This document shows positions 36,784 to 45,677 of a stretch of 64,000 bases of DNA, one piece after another (positions within the stretch are counted from its first letter, which is position 1; every line of letters begins with the position of its first letter). The DNA lies in assembly GCA_017744355.1 (NCBI GenBank), contig JAGIBK010000002.1, positions 603,001-667,000 on the forward strand, given 5' to 3'. The notes beneath the pieces were generated by a model. That model was not told where the DNA came from, ran no database searches, and worked only from the letters and a program-made list of their open reading frames with translations. The position numbers were made by a program, and so were the translations under genes. Source of the DNA: a bacterium (GTDB taxonomy: Bacteria; Cyanobacteriota; Sericytochromatia; S15B-MN24; UBA4093).

Positions 36784-37161
36784 ATGGCGAGCCACATCCA
36801 ACCTGATAAGCGAGAGAGCGATCCGGTCTGCCAGGTCTTCCACCGGGCGATCGAGATCATCGGTCGGCGCTGGACCGGGGCGATCATCTTCGCCCTCATG
36901 AAGCGCCCGCGCCGCTTCTGCGAGTTCCGCGAGGCGGTGCCCGATCTCAGCGATCGCCTCCTGACCGAGCGCCTCAAGGAGCTCGAGGAGTGCGGGATCC
37001 TCGTGCGCGAGGTCTCGGCCACCCGTCCCATTCAAGTGCTGTACCGGCTGACCCCCAAGGGGGAGGCCCTCGATCCCATCTTCTGCGCGCTCGGTGACTG
37101 GGCCCGGAGCTTCGATGCGAATGACGCCCCCGCCGCAGCGGAGGCGCCCTCGCTTTCTTGA
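36784..37161 (+). CDS. HxlR-family transcriptional regulator
   Basis: A 125-residue winged-helix protein of the HxlR/YodB type (IIGRRWTGAIIFAL, RFCEFREAVPDLSDRLLTERLKELEECGI, YRLTPKGEAL). Cys16 (DPVCQVFHRA) sits at the conserved N-terminal position that senses diamide, quinones or aldehydes in YodB and HypR. It lies on the same strand as the pirin gene, which carries a palindrome in its promoter. It is probably a redox-type repressor; the inducer is unknown. Confidence 0.9.
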   Translation: MASHIQPDKRESDPVCQVFHRAIEIIGRRWTGAIIFALMKRPRRFCEFREAVPDLSDRLLTERLKELEECGILVREVSATRPIQVLYRLTPKGEALDPIFCALGDWARSFDANDAPAAAEAPSLS

Positions 37162-37162
37162 G

Positions 37163-38215
37163 CTAGCGCTCGCGGCCCTCGTAGTGGCGCTTGAGGTGGC
37201 TCGTGAGCTCCTTGATGCGTTGCTTACGCGAGCGCTCCGCGTTCGCGTCGACCTTCGCGAGCTGGTAGGCCGCCTCGCGTTCGAGCTTTCGGAAGCTCGC
37301 GAGGCGCTCGGCGTCGAGCACCCCGGCCTCTAGCGCCGTGCGCACGGCGCAGCCGGGCTCCGCGTCGTGTCGGCAATCGCGGAACCGGCAGCGCGCCGCG
37401 AAGGCCGCGATCTCGGCGAAGGTCTCCTGGATCCCATCGCCCCCCTCCCAGAGCTGCAACTCGCGCATACCGGGCGTATCGAGCGCGAGCGCCCCCGACG
37501 GCAACAGCACCAGCTCACGCCGGGTGGTGGTGTGCCGCCCCCGGTCGTCGCCGTCGCGCACGGCCTGCACCTGCTGCCGATCGCTGCCGAGTAGCCGGTT
37601 GAACAGGGTCGACTTGCCCGCCCCGGACGAGCCCAGGAGGGCCACCGTCTTGCCGGGACGCAGGTACGTGTCGAGTGCTTCGAGGCCGGTGCCTGCCGAG
37701 GCGCTCAGCGCGTGCACCGGCACCCCCGGCGCGATGGCGCGCACGGCTTCGCACCGCGCTTCGACGTCGTCGCACAGGTCGGCCTTGGTGAGAAGGACGA
37801 CCGGGGTGGCGCCGCTCTCCCAGGCGAGGGCGAGGTAGCGCTCGATCCGGCGCAGGTTGAAGTCCAGGTTGAGGGCGTTGACGAGGAAGACCACATCGAC
37901 GTTGGTCGCCACGATTTGCTCGTGGACGCCCTTGCCTGCAGCGTTACGAGAGAACTTGCTCGTGCGCGGCAGGACCTCGTGGATGAGGGCGCTCGTGCCG
38001 TCGTTGTGCCAGGACAGGCGCACCCAGTCCCCGACGGCAGGATGCAGGGCCTCTTTCGCTTCGGCGTCGAAGCGCAATTTACCGCTGAGGCGCGCTTCAA
38101 CCTCGCCGTTTTCGGTCAAAAGCGAGTAGGCGTCTCGCGCTTGAGAAGCGACACGCCCGTAGGGACCGGGGTCCATGCCCTCGTAGGGCCACCCCAGTTC
38201 ATTCAAGTTGTACAA
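37163..38215 (-). CDS. rsgA: Ribosome small-subunit-dependent GTPase RsgA
   Basis: A late 30S assembly GTPase with circularly permuted motifs. The 350 residues show an N-terminal OB fold (AVGDWVRLSW), then G4 (LLTKADL), G5-like SASAGTG, G1 (LLGSSGAGKST), switch DDRGRHTTT, and G3 (DTPGMREL). A C-terminal zinc finger follows (CRFRDCRHDAEPGC) and a basic helix. TTG start with AGGAGG five bases upstream. A possible 22-codon open frame with a strong ribosome site lies upstream on the same strand. Confidence 0.94.
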   Translation of the reverse strand: MYNLNELGWPYEGMDPGPYGRVASQARDAYSLLTENGEVEARLSGKLRFDAEAKEALHPAVGDWVRLSWHNDGTSALIHEVLPRTSKFSRNAAGKGVHEQIVATNVDVVFLVNALNLDFNLRRIERYLALAWESGATPVVLLTKADLCDDVEARCEAVRAIAPGVPVHALSASAGTGLEALDTYLRPGKTVALLGSSGAGKSTLFNRLLGSDRQQVQAVRDGDDRGRHTTTRRELVLLPSGALALDTPGMRELQLWEGGDGIQETFAEIAAFAARCRFRDCRHDAEPGCAVRTALEAGVLDAERLASFRKLEREAAYQLAKVDANAERSRKQRIKELTSHLKRHYEGRER

Positions 38216-38277
38216 GGAAACCTCCTGTGAACGATCAGGCGATCACAGGCGCGAGCCCTCGGGGGAGGTTGGTGGGC

Positions 38278-38346
38278 CTAAATCCGAGAGAACGCCTGGG
38301 ACCGCATGGCGGTGGGCTGTTCGAACACAAGCGCAAGGACAGACAT
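38278..38346 (-). CDS. Possible 22-residue small protein upstream of rsgA
   Basis: ATG at 38346 is preceded by GAGGAG at seven bases, followed by 22 codons and TAG at 38278. The product would start MSVLALVFEQPTAM. It ends 62 bases before the rsgA start. It could be a leader peptide or an unrelated microprotein; short length means chance cannot be excluded. Confidence 0.3.
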   Translation of the reverse strand: MSVLALVFEQPTAMRSQAFSRI

Positions 38347-38403
38347 CGGCGATCTCCTCAAGATTAGGGAACAAAGGCATGCTCGCTCCGAGGGCCCGTA
38401 GGG

Positions 38404-38437
38404 TCAAGCCCCTTCGAGCATGCTCGAAGGGGCTTGA
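38404..38437. terminator. 34-base perfect palindrome (hairpin) downstream of the subtilase gene
   Basis: TCAAGCCCCTTCGAGCA and its exact complement meet at the centre, just past the stop of the minus-strand subtilase gene. No T-tract follows, so it may act as a hairpin terminator or an RNA-stabilising element. Confidence 0.45.
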
Positions 38438-38449
38438 GGGAGTCAGGCT

Positions 38450-39961
38450 TTAGCGCGAGAAGGGCCAGCCGGGGAAGGGCATCGGCTGCCCGGCGCCGGG
38501 CTGATGACCAGGGGCCGGCCGGTGGCCATGACCGGGCTGATGCCCGTGACCAGGCCCGGGCCGCTGACCGTGACCAGGGCCAGGTTGGCCGGGGAAGGGC
38601 TGACCAGGGCCAGGCTGACCCGGGAAGGGCTGGCCAGGACCGGGTTGACCCGGGAAGGGCTGCTGACCACGACCCGGCGCGGGGTTCGGGCTCGGCTGCT
38701 GGTCTTGATCCGGATCCGGGGTGGGCGCGGGCTGCGGCTCAGGCAGGCTGCCGCCGCCGGCGAGCGTCAGGGCTCGGGCCACGTTGAGGCGCTTGATCCC
38801 GTTGCTGAAGCCGCTGGTGTTGTCACCGCTCTTGGTCAGGGCGTCGCGCACCTGCTGAGGGGTCAGCGAGGGGTACTTGGCGAGCAAGAGGGCCGCAGCC
38901 CCCGCGACGTGCGGGCTGGCCATGCTGGTGCCGGACATCTTCTTGTAGCTGCCGCCGGTGCTCGAGAGGATGTCGAGGCCGGGGGCCGCGATGTCCACCG
39001 AGCTTGCGTAGTTGGAGAAGACGGTACGCTTGTCCGACTGGTCCGTAGCGCCCACCGACAGGGCGTTGGGGTAAGCCGCCGGGTAGTTGGGGGTGCTCTT
39101 GTTGTCGTTGCCCGAGGCAACCACGCACAGCACGCCCTTGGCCGTAACCTTGTCGAGCGCGTCCTTGAGAACTGAGGCCTCCTGGGGACCGCCCAGCGAG
39201 AGGTTGATGACCCGAGCGCCCATCTCCTGGGCCTTGAGGATGCCCTGGGCGATCGCCGAGGTCGAGCCCGAGCCGTCGGAGCCCAGCACCTTGATGGCGA
39301 GGATCTTGGTCTTGTAGGCGACGCCGACCACGCCCTTGCCGTTGTTGCCGATGCCGGCGATGGTGCCCGCCACGTGGGTGCCGTGGCCCTGGTCGTCCAT
39401 GGGATCGTTGTCGTTGTTACCGAAGTCGGGCCCCTTGATGACCTTGCCCGCGAGGTCCTCGTGGTTGTAGTCCACGCCGGTGTCGACCACTGCCACCGTC
39501 ACGGCCTCATCGCCCGTGGTGGTGTCCCAGGCCTCGGGAGCCTGGATCTTCTTGATGCCCCAGAGCTGGCTGAGCATCGGATCGTCGGTCGTCGCCTGCG
39601 AGCGGATGTCGGTGGCGTGGTAGATGTAGTCGGGCTCGGCGTAGACGACGTTCGGATCATGGCGCAGCTTGGCGATCGTCTCTTCGACGGTGCTGCCCTC
39701 GGGCACGCTGTAGACGCGGGTCTCGCTCAGGCCTTCGACGGCCTGAACCATCCGCATGCCCTGGACCGCCCGGGAGCCCGTGCCGTTCTTCATCTTCACG
39801 ACGACCTTGCCGGCAACGGCCGGGGCGGGGCGCGAGGCGCCCGGCGTTGCCAGGTTCGCGCTCGGGGAAATGGTGCCGGGCGTGGTGGCGCAGCCGGCGA
39901 GCCCGCCGAACGCCAGTAGCGTCCCGGAGAGCGTGAGCAGGGATAGTTTACGATTGAACAA
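38450..39961 (-). CDS. Subtilisin-family (S8) protease, lipoprotein with Pro/Gly/His-rich tail
   Basis: A 503-residue secreted protease. TTG at 39961 (AAGGAG seven bases upstream) gives the lipobox GGLAGC. A propeptide (about 50-120) precedes the S8 domain with Asp (VAVVDTGVD), His (GHGTHVAGT), Asn (ASGNDN) and Ser (GTSMASPHVAG). After residue 390 comes a low-complexity tail: three FPGQPGPGQP units, then a GHGH-rich segment that could bind metal or the cell surface. It is one of three subtilase lipoproteins in this window. Confidence 0.92.
   Translation of the reverse strand: MFNRKLSLLTLSGTLLAFGGLAGCATTPGTISPSANLATPGASRPAPAVAGKVVVKMKNGTGSRAVQGMRMVQAVEGLSETRVYSVPEGSTVEETIAKLRHDPNVVYAEPDYIYHATDIRSQATTDDPMLSQLWGIKKIQAPEAWDTTTGDEAVTVAVVDTGVDYNHEDLAGKVIKGPDFGNNDNDPMDDQGHGTHVAGTIAGIGNNGKGVVGVAYKTKILAIKVLGSDGSGSTSAIAQGILKAQEMGARVINLSLGGPQEASVLKDALDKVTAKGVLCVVASGNDNKSTPNYPAAYPNALSVGATDQSDKRTVFSNYASSVDIAAPGLDILSSTGGSYKKMSGTSMASPHVAGAAALLLAKYPSLTPQQVRDALTKSGDNTSGFSNGIKRLNVARALTLAGGGSLPEPQPAPTPDPDQDQQPSPNPAPGRGQQPFPGQPGPGQPFPGQPGPGQPFPGQPGPGHGQRPGPGHGHQPGHGHRPAPGHQPGAGQPMPFPGWPFSR
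38581..38670 (-). repeat. Three 30-bp tandem repeats encoding the subtilase FPGQPGPGQP tail
   Basis: Units occupy 38581-38610, 38611-38640 and 38641-38670 with a conserved GGGAAGGGCTG core (plus-strand reading). Each encodes ten residues of the Pro/Gly tail. Confidence 0.75.
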
Positions 39962-40211
39962 GCAAGAGCTCCTTCGCTGGATGTGGGGAGTTAAGGGAAG
40001 TGGGACGGCTAGATTAGTGGGCAATGGCGTCCCCCTTCTGCGCTTTACCCTCCCGAGATGATGCGATTACCGCGCGACTGAGGGTTAAAATTTGGATAGC
40101 CCTCTGGCAGGCCTTTGAAGGGAGGGCCCGCGATCGGGGCCCCATCGGCCTGAGCGCCACGTATCCGAGAGGACGAGGGTTTTCAATTGTTCACAGCTTT
40201 CAGGGGGGCTC

Positions 40212-40220
40212 TGATACAAT
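40212..40220 (+). promoter_or_regulatory. Extended -10 promoter before the epimerase gene
   Basis: TG-A-TACAAT occupies 40212-40220. Transcription would start near 40227, which supports the downstream ATG at 40246 as the true start. A TTCACA element lies 19 bases upstream. Confidence 0.45.
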
Positions 40221-40245
40221 GACGGCTTCCAACGAAAGGACGCCG

Positions 40246-41145
40246 ATGATGGATTTGAAGGGCAAGTCGATCGCCGTGACCGGCGCGAGCGGATTCTTGG
40301 GCGGGTACGTGGTGGACGTGCTGCGCGCGCGGGGCGCGAAGGTGGTGGGCGTGGTGCGCAATCCACTCAAGGTGCCGGATCTCGCCGAGCGCTGCCATGA
40401 GATTCGAAAGGCCGACCTGATGGACCCGCCGGCCCTGAAGGCGGCGTTCACGGGGATGGACGCGGTCGTCCACACCGCTGCCCTCTACAGCCTGACCAAA
40501 GGGGGATGGGAGGAGAACTTCCGCCCCAACCAGCTCGGTACCGAGCACACCTTCGAGGCCCTGCGCGAAGCCGAGGTCCGGCGCGTCGTCCACATCAGCA
40601 CCGTTGGGGTCTACCGCCGGCAGCTTGGGTACGCCCACGAGGACGACCCCAAGCTCGAACTCAAGGATCGCTTCACCGCCGGGGCCTACCGGACCACCAA
40701 GGCCCTGAGCGAGGCTTTGGCTTGGCGCCTGAGTGCCGACTACGGCCTGGACCTGACCGTCTTGCGGCCTTCCGGGATCTACGGCGCCCACGATCCCAAC
40801 TTCATGCCCCTGGTGCGTCGCCTGACCCGCCTGCCGCTCATGGTGGTGCCGAAGCTCGTGTTCCCCTTCGTCTACGCCAAGGACGTGGCCGAGGCGGCGG
40901 CTCGCGCCCTCGAGTGCGAGGTCTCCGTCGGCGAGGCCTACAACACAGCGGGCGAGGCCCGATCCACCTGGGAGTTCTTCGAGGCCTGGAAGGAAGCGAG
41001 CGGTAAGGGGCCCGCCCTTGCCCTCCCTCTTCCCCTACCGGCGCGGATCGCCTACGACAACGGCAAGGCCTTCCGGGACCTGGGCTGGCAGAACTCGAAC
41101 CTGGTCGAGAGCCTGCGCGAGGTCTTCGCCGTCGAGCCGGCCTGA
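40246..41145 (+). CDS. NAD(P)-dependent epimerase/dehydratase family protein
   Basis: A 299-residue extended SDR. The N-terminal NAD site is VTGASGFLGG, followed by VVHTAALYS, HISTVGVY and the YRTTK catalytic Tyr-x3-Lys. The 3-beta-HSD/dihydroflavonol-reductase branch shares this layout. ATG at 40246 is preferred for AAAGGA five bases upstream and because ATG at 40219 overlaps the predicted -10 element. It is followed by a hairpin before valS. The substrate is not known. Confidence 0.85.
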   Translation: MMDLKGKSIAVTGASGFLGGYVVDVLRARGAKVVGVVRNPLKVPDLAERCHEIRKADLMDPPALKAAFTGMDAVVHTAALYSLTKGGWEENFRPNQLGTEHTFEALREAEVRRVVHISTVGVYRRQLGYAHEDDPKLELKDRFTAGAYRTTKALSEALAWRLSADYGLDLTVLRPSGIYGAHDPNFMPLVRRLTRLPLMVVPKLVFPFVYAKDVAEAAARALECEVSVGEAYNTAGEARSTWEFFEAWKEASGKGPALALPLPLPARIAYDNGKAFRDLGWQNSNLVESLREVFAVEPA

Positions 41146-41161
41146 GCCACCAAGACGCAGT

Positions 41162-41195
41162 GAGCCCCCGCTTTCCTGGGAGGGAGCGGGGGCTC
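41162..41195 (+). terminator. Terminator hairpin after the epimerase gene
   Basis: An 11-bp stem (GAGCCCCCGCT) with a 12-base loop is followed by TGTGTT. Termination strength is uncertain. Confidence 0.5.
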
Positions 41196-41270
41196 TGTGT
41201 TAAAATATCCTTGATTTCGGCGTTAAATTTGCGCCTACAACCCGCTGTCCCGCACGATTTCGGAGGCTCC

Positions 41271-43931
41271 ATGGAACCCACCACGACCGCCGCCCCACAG
41301 ATGTCTACCGCTTACGAGCCCGCCGCCGTCGAGCCCAGGTGGAGCGATCGCTGGGAGGCGCTCAACGTCTTCAAGATGGACATGGATCCGGCCAAGAAGC
41401 CCTTCTCCATCGTCCTGCCCCCTCCGAACGTGACCGGCTCCTTGCACCTGGGCCACGCCACCAACGGCACCATCCAGGACGTGCTGTGCCGCACGCGCCG
41501 CATGCAGGGCTACGGCGTCCTCTGGCAGGGCGGTACCGACCACGCCGGCATCGCCACCCAGAACGTGGTCGAGCGCAAGCTCCGCAACGAAGAGGGCAAG
41601 AGCCGCCACGACGTGGGCCGCGAGGCCTTCATCGAGCGGGTCTGGGAGTGGAAGGAGCAGTCCGGCAACACCATCGTCAACCAGTACCGCAAGATGGGCG
41701 CGTCCATGGACTACAGCCGCCTGCGCTTCACCATGGACGAGGGCTACACCAAGGCTGTCCGCAAGGCCTTCGTGCACCTCTACGACAAGGGCCTGATCTA
41801 CCGCGGCAACCGCATCATCAACTGGTGCCCCCGCTGCCTGACCTCGCTGTCGGACCTCGAAGTGGTCTACAAGGAGTCGGACAGCACCCTGTACCACGTC
41901 CAGTACGCCCTTGAGGACGGCTCGGGCTCCATCACCATCGCCACCGTGCGCCCCGAGACCATCCTCGGCGACGTGGCGATCGCCGTGCACCCCGAGGACG
42001 AGCGCTACGCCGCCATGGTCGGCAAGAAGGTGCGCGTCCCCATGACCGATCGCCTGGTGCCCGTCATCGCCGACACCCACGTGGAGCGCGAGTTCGGCAC
42101 CGGTGCCCTCAAGATCACCCCCGCCCACGACCCGGCCGACTACGAGATCGGCCAGCGTCACGGCCTGCCCAGCATCGACGTCATGACCCCCGAAGGGACC
42201 ATGAGCGAGGCGGCCGGTGCCGAGTGGGCGGGAATGGACCGCTTCGAGGCGCGCCAGGTCGCTGCCAAGCGCCTGCGCGACGAGGGTGTCCTGGTCAAGG
42301 AAGAGGCCTACCGCAACAACGTCACCCACTGCGATCGCTGTTCGACCGTCATCGAGCCGCGCCTCTCTGACCAGTGGTTCGTCGCCATGCAGCAGCTCGC
42401 CGCTCCCGCCATCAAGGTGGTCGAGGACGGCAAGGTGGACTTCACGCCCGATCGCTGGAAGGGCGTCTACCTCGACTGGCTGCGCAACATCCGCGACTGG
42501 TGCGTCTCGCGTCAGCTGTGGTGGGGCCACCGCATCCCGGTCTGGACCTGCGAGGACGGCCATGCCCACGCCTCGGTCACCGACCTGACCCAGTGCCCGA
42601 CCTGCGCGAAGCCGACCGAGCAGGATCCCGACGTGCTCGACACCTGGTTCTCGAGCGCCATGTGGCCCTTCGCCACCCTCGGTTGGCCTGAGAAGACCCC
42701 CGAGTTCGACTACTTCTACCCGACCAACGTGCTCTCGACCGCGCGCGACATCATCTACCTGTGGGTGGCGCGCATGGTGTTCATGAGCATGGAGTTCGAG
42801 CACGAGATCCCCTTCCAGGACGTGGTGATCCACGCGACCATCCTGGACGCCAAGGGCCAGCGCATGAGCAAGTCCAAGGGCACCGGGGTCGATCCGCTCG
42901 AAATCATGGGTAAGTACGGCACCGACGCCTGCCGCTTCTGGTTCGCCGGCGCCGGCACCAGCGCCCAGGACGTCCGCTACACCGAGGACAAGCTCGAGGC
43001 GGGCCGCAACTTCGCCAACAAGCTCTGGAACGCGAGCCGCTTCGTCCTCATGAACCTGCCCCAGGGCTTCAAGACCGACGTCGCCCAGGTCGCGCCCGAG
43101 CGCCTGGACATCGCCGACCGCTGGATCCTCAGCCGCCTGCAGCACACGGTGCAGACGGTGACCGAGGCCGTCGACGCCTTCGCGCTCTCGGATGCGACTA
43201 CCGCCCTCTACGAGTTCGTCTGGAGCGAGTTCTGCGATTGGTACCTGGAGCTCGCCAAGCCCCGCATGCGTGAAGGGGACGAGGCGGTCAAGGCCGTGCT
43301 GCGCGAGGTGCTCTCGACGGTGCTGCGCCTTTTGCACCCCTTCATGCCCTTCATCACCGAGGAGATCTACGCGCAGCTGGTCGCTCAGGAGCTGGTCGCT
43401 CCCACCGAGACCCTGCTTGCGACCCAGTGGCCCGCCGACCAGGCGTCGCTGCGCAACGAGGCCGTCGAAGCCGAGATGGCGCTCGTCATGGAGGTCATCC
43501 GCACCGTCCGCAACATGCGTGCGGAGCTCGGCGTGCCCCCCGCCAAGAAGGCCGAGCGCCTGGTGATCTTCGGCAAGCAGCATGAGTTGCTCGCCCGCAT
43601 GAAGGACACCATCGGCCACCTCACCCGCTCGGAAGCGGTCGAAGTGGGTGCCGAGCCGGTCGAGATCGCCCAGGCCGCCTCGGGTGTCGCCGGCGAGAAT
43701 ACGATCCTGCTGCCTCTCGAGGGTCTGCTGGACATCCAGAAGGAAGTCGAGCGCCTCAAGAAGGAGCAGGGCCAGCTCACGGGCGAGCGCCAGCGCCTGG
43801 AAGGCCAGCTCTCGAACGAGGCCTTCGTCTCGAAGGCTCCGGCCCACGTGGTGGACAAGCTGCGGACCCGCATGGGCGAGGTGGATGCGCAGCTTACCAC
43901 CCTCGCGCAGCAGATCGAGCGCTGGGCGTAG
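41271..43931 (+). CDS. valS: Valyl-tRNA synthetase
   Basis: Charges tRNA-Val with valine. The 886-residue class I enzyme has PPPNVTGSLHLGHA (HIGH motif), the editing domain (about 205-360), CVSRQLWWGHRIPVW, the QRMSKSKGTG lysine loop, the anticodon-binding domain, and the Val-specific C-terminal coiled coil (IQKEVERLKKEQGQL). ATG at 41271 follows GGAGG; the longer frame from 41160 covers the upstream hairpin. A strong terminator follows. Confidence 0.97.
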   Translation: MEPTTTAAPQMSTAYEPAAVEPRWSDRWEALNVFKMDMDPAKKPFSIVLPPPNVTGSLHLGHATNGTIQDVLCRTRRMQGYGVLWQGGTDHAGIATQNVVERKLRNEEGKSRHDVGREAFIERVWEWKEQSGNTIVNQYRKMGASMDYSRLRFTMDEGYTKAVRKAFVHLYDKGLIYRGNRIINWCPRCLTSLSDLEVVYKESDSTLYHVQYALEDGSGSITIATVRPETILGDVAIAVHPEDERYAAMVGKKVRVPMTDRLVPVIADTHVEREFGTGALKITPAHDPADYEIGQRHGLPSIDVMTPEGTMSEAAGAEWAGMDRFEARQVAAKRLRDEGVLVKEEAYRNNVTHCDRCSTVIEPRLSDQWFVAMQQLAAPAIKVVEDGKVDFTPDRWKGVYLDWLRNIRDWCVSRQLWWGHRIPVWTCEDGHAHASVTDLTQCPTCAKPTEQDPDVLDTWFSSAMWPFATLGWPEKTPEFDYFYPTNVLSTARDIIYLWVARMVFMSMEFEHEIPFQDVVIHATILDAKGQRMSKSKGTGVDPLEIMGKYGTDACRFWFAGAGTSAQDVRYTEDKLEAGRNFANKLWNASRFVLMNLPQGFKTDVAQVAPERLDIADRWILSRLQHTVQTVTEAVDAFALSDATTALYEFVWSEFCDWYLELAKPRMREGDEAVKAVLREVLSTVLRLLHPFMPFITEEIYAQLVAQELVAPTETLLATQWPADQASLRNEAVEAEMALVMEVIRTVRNMRAELGVPPAKKAERLVIFGKQHELLARMKDTIGHLTRSEAVEVGAEPVEIAQAASGVAGENTILLPLEGLLDIQKEVERLKKEQGQLTGERQRLEGQLSNEAFVSKAPAHVVDKLRTRMGEVDAQLTTLAQQIERWA

Positions 43932-43942
43932 CTTCCTGTCTC

Positions 43943-43984
43943 AAACGCATCGGGCCTGCCCTTTTGGGCAGGCCCGATGCGTTT
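43943..43984. terminator. Bidirectional terminator after valS
   Basis: A 19-bp perfect stem (AAACGCATCGGGCCTGCCC) with a TTTT loop ends in GTTTT between convergent valS and the methyltransferase gene. Confidence 0.75.
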
Positions 43985-44000
43985 TGAAAGGGAGAAGAAT

Positions 44001-44771
44001 TCAGGGACGGCGCTGGCGCAGGGTCTCGTAGAGGCAGACGGCGGTTGCGATCCCCGCGTTGAGCGATTCGGCCTGGCCCGGCATGGGGATGGAGACGGCC
44101 TCGGTCGCAAGCCCAATCATCTCGTCCGAGAGGCCCGCGCCCTCGTTGCCGACGAGCCAGGCGACCTTGCCCTTGAGGTCCAGGTCGTAGAGCGAGCGGT
44201 CGGTCCGTAGCGCGGTGGCGTAGACGGCGACCCCCTGGGCCTTGAGGCGTGACAGGTCGTCTTCCAGCGAGGGGCGCACCAGCACCGGCAGGTGGAAGAG
44301 CGAGCCCATGGTGGCGCGCACCGCCTTGGGTGAGTAGGGATCGACCGTGCCGGGTCCCACCAGGACGGCGCTCGCGCCCACCGCGTCGGCGGTGCGAATG
44401 ACGGTGCCCAGGTTGCCAGGATCCTGGAGGCTGTCGGCCACCACGAAGAAGGCGTTCTCGGGCACGGGCACCGTGGCGGCGGGGGCGGGGATCTTGGCGA
44501 TCGCCACCACCCCCTCGGGGGTCTCGGTGGTCACGAGCTGGTCGAAGAGGCGCTCGGCGACCAGCGTCGTCGGGACGCCGTCGAGGGTGCCGTACTTCGC
44601 AAGCCAGCTCTCGGTCACGAAGGCCTCGACGAGCGGCCAGCCGCTCTTGAGGGCTTCCTGGACGAGCTTGGTGGTTTCGAGGAGGAAGAGGCCCGCTTGC
44701 TTGCGGCCCTTGCGGGTGTGAAGGGCGCGCAGGGCCTTGAGCTTGGGGTTCTGGAGGCTGGTGAGGATCAA
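44001..44771 (-). CDS. SpoU/TrmH-family RNA 2'-O-methyltransferase
   Basis: A 256-residue SPOUT enzyme that methylates ribose in rRNA or tRNA. N-terminal substrate-binding part: NPKLKALRALHTRKGR. The SpoU motifs are DPGNLGTVIRTADA, LVGNEGAGL and SLNAGIATAVCLYE. The TTG start overlaps the RsbW-like stop by four bases (44768-44771), so it is translated with the partner-switch genes. The modified nucleotide cannot be inferred; RlmB and TsnR are relatives. Confidence 0.9.
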   Translation of the reverse strand: MILTSLQNPKLKALRALHTRKGRKQAGLFLLETTKLVQEALKSGWPLVEAFVTESWLAKYGTLDGVPTTLVAERLFDQLVTTETPEGVVAIAKIPAPAATVPVPENAFFVVADSLQDPGNLGTVIRTADAVGASAVLVGPGTVDPYSPKAVRATMGSLFHLPVLVRPSLEDDLSRLKAQGVAVYATALRTDRSLYDLDLKGKVAWLVGNEGAGLSDEMIGLATEAVSIPMPGQAESLNAGIATAVCLYETLRQRRP

Positions 44772-45205
44772 GGTTTGGCGGTACTCAGGTACTTGACCAG
44801 CCGGACCTCGTTCTTGAAGCCGGGCTGGATGTGGTAGTCGACGTGGTCCATCAGGCTGCGCATCAGGAAGATGCCGAGCCCCCCCACCCGGAACTCGGCC
44901 AGGTGCTGGTCGAGGTTGGGCGGCGGCACCGCGATCGGGTCGAAGGTCGAGCCGCGGTCGGCGATCACCACGGTGAAGGCGTGGGGGTCGGTTTGGATCG
45001 AGAGGTGCAGGCCGACGTTCTGGCTGTGCTGGGGGTAGGCGTGCTCCATGACGTTGGCGCAGGCTTCGTCCACCGCGAGCTCGATGCTGTCGATGGCCTC
45101 ACTGGAGAAGCCCATGCTGGCTGCCTTCTCACGAACGAACGCGCGGATCCGCGAAAGGTTCGCGGTATCGCTGCGGAACGTCGCTTCGAAGCAGCCGTCG
45201 GACAT
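44768..45205 (-). CDS. RsbW-like anti-sigma factor/serine kinase (HATPase)
   Basis: A 145-residue GHKL ATPase. N box ELAVDEACANVMEHAY, G1-like VIADRGSTFDP, and G2-like GGLGIFLMRSLMD. Such proteins bind a sigma factor or phosphorylate the STAS antagonist. It lies five bases downstream of the STAS gene on the same strand, the usual RsbV-RsbW order. No sigma factor gene follows, so its target is elsewhere or is not a sigma factor. Confidence 0.9.
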   Translation of the reverse strand: MSDGCFEATFRSDTANLSRIRAFVREKAASMGFSSEAIDSIELAVDEACANVMEHAYPQHSQNVGLHLSIQTDPHAFTVVIADRGSTFDPIAVPPPNLDQHLAEFRVGGLGIFLMRSLMDHVDYHIQPGFKNEVRLVKYLSTAKP

Positions 45206-45210
45206 TGCCT

Positions 45211-45561
45211 TTAACTCTCTTGGAAGGCGGCGATCGCCTCGCCGCGGGAGTCGTAGATCTCGAAGAGCTTGGTGAAGCCGAGCAGGTCGAAGATCTTGAA
45301 GACCTTCTGGGGCAGTTGCACGACCTTGAGGTCGCCGTGGTTTTGCCGGAAGTTGCTGATGGCCCCCATCAGCACGCCGAGACCGGCACTCGAGATGTAG
45401 TCCATGTGCTTGCAGTCGAGCACGACCTTGTAGTGCTGCTGGGCGACCAGGTCGTTGAGCAAGCGCTCGAGCTGCGGAGCGGTGTGAGCGTCGACGAACC
45501 CCTCGGCCTTCACGAAGGTGATGTCGCCAGCCGTTTCGACGCTTTGCCTAAAAGCTTCCAA
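45211..45561 (-). CDS. STAS-domain anti-sigma factor antagonist (RsbV-like)
   Basis: A 116-residue STAS protein with the phospho-acceptor loop DYISSAGLGVLMGAI. It switches partners between the RsbW-like kinase and its free form according to phosphorylation. TTG start at 45561 with GAGG about nine bases upstream. The likely phosphatase is the PDZ/PP2C protein encoded at 46882-49296 on the other strand. Confidence 0.92.
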   Translation of the reverse strand: MEAFRQSVETAGDITFVKAEGFVDAHTAPQLERLLNDLVAQQHYKVVLDCKHMDYISSAGLGVLMGAISNFRQNHGDLKVVQLPQKVFKIFDLLGFTKLFEIYDSRGEAIAAFQES

Positions 45562-45677
45562 AGTTGAGAACCTCTGATGATGAGCCGGAGAGGGGGCACC
45601 CGTCCCATTATACGCGGCCTTCGCCGCAAAACCACAGCTTCGGGAACGGCGGAAAGTCGGCGACGGCGAACAGTATT

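Noticed and set aside
41146-41270. A possible T-box leader for valS
   Set aside because: The region holds only a simple hairpin that fits a terminator for the upstream gene; no T-box sequence or specifier loop was found.
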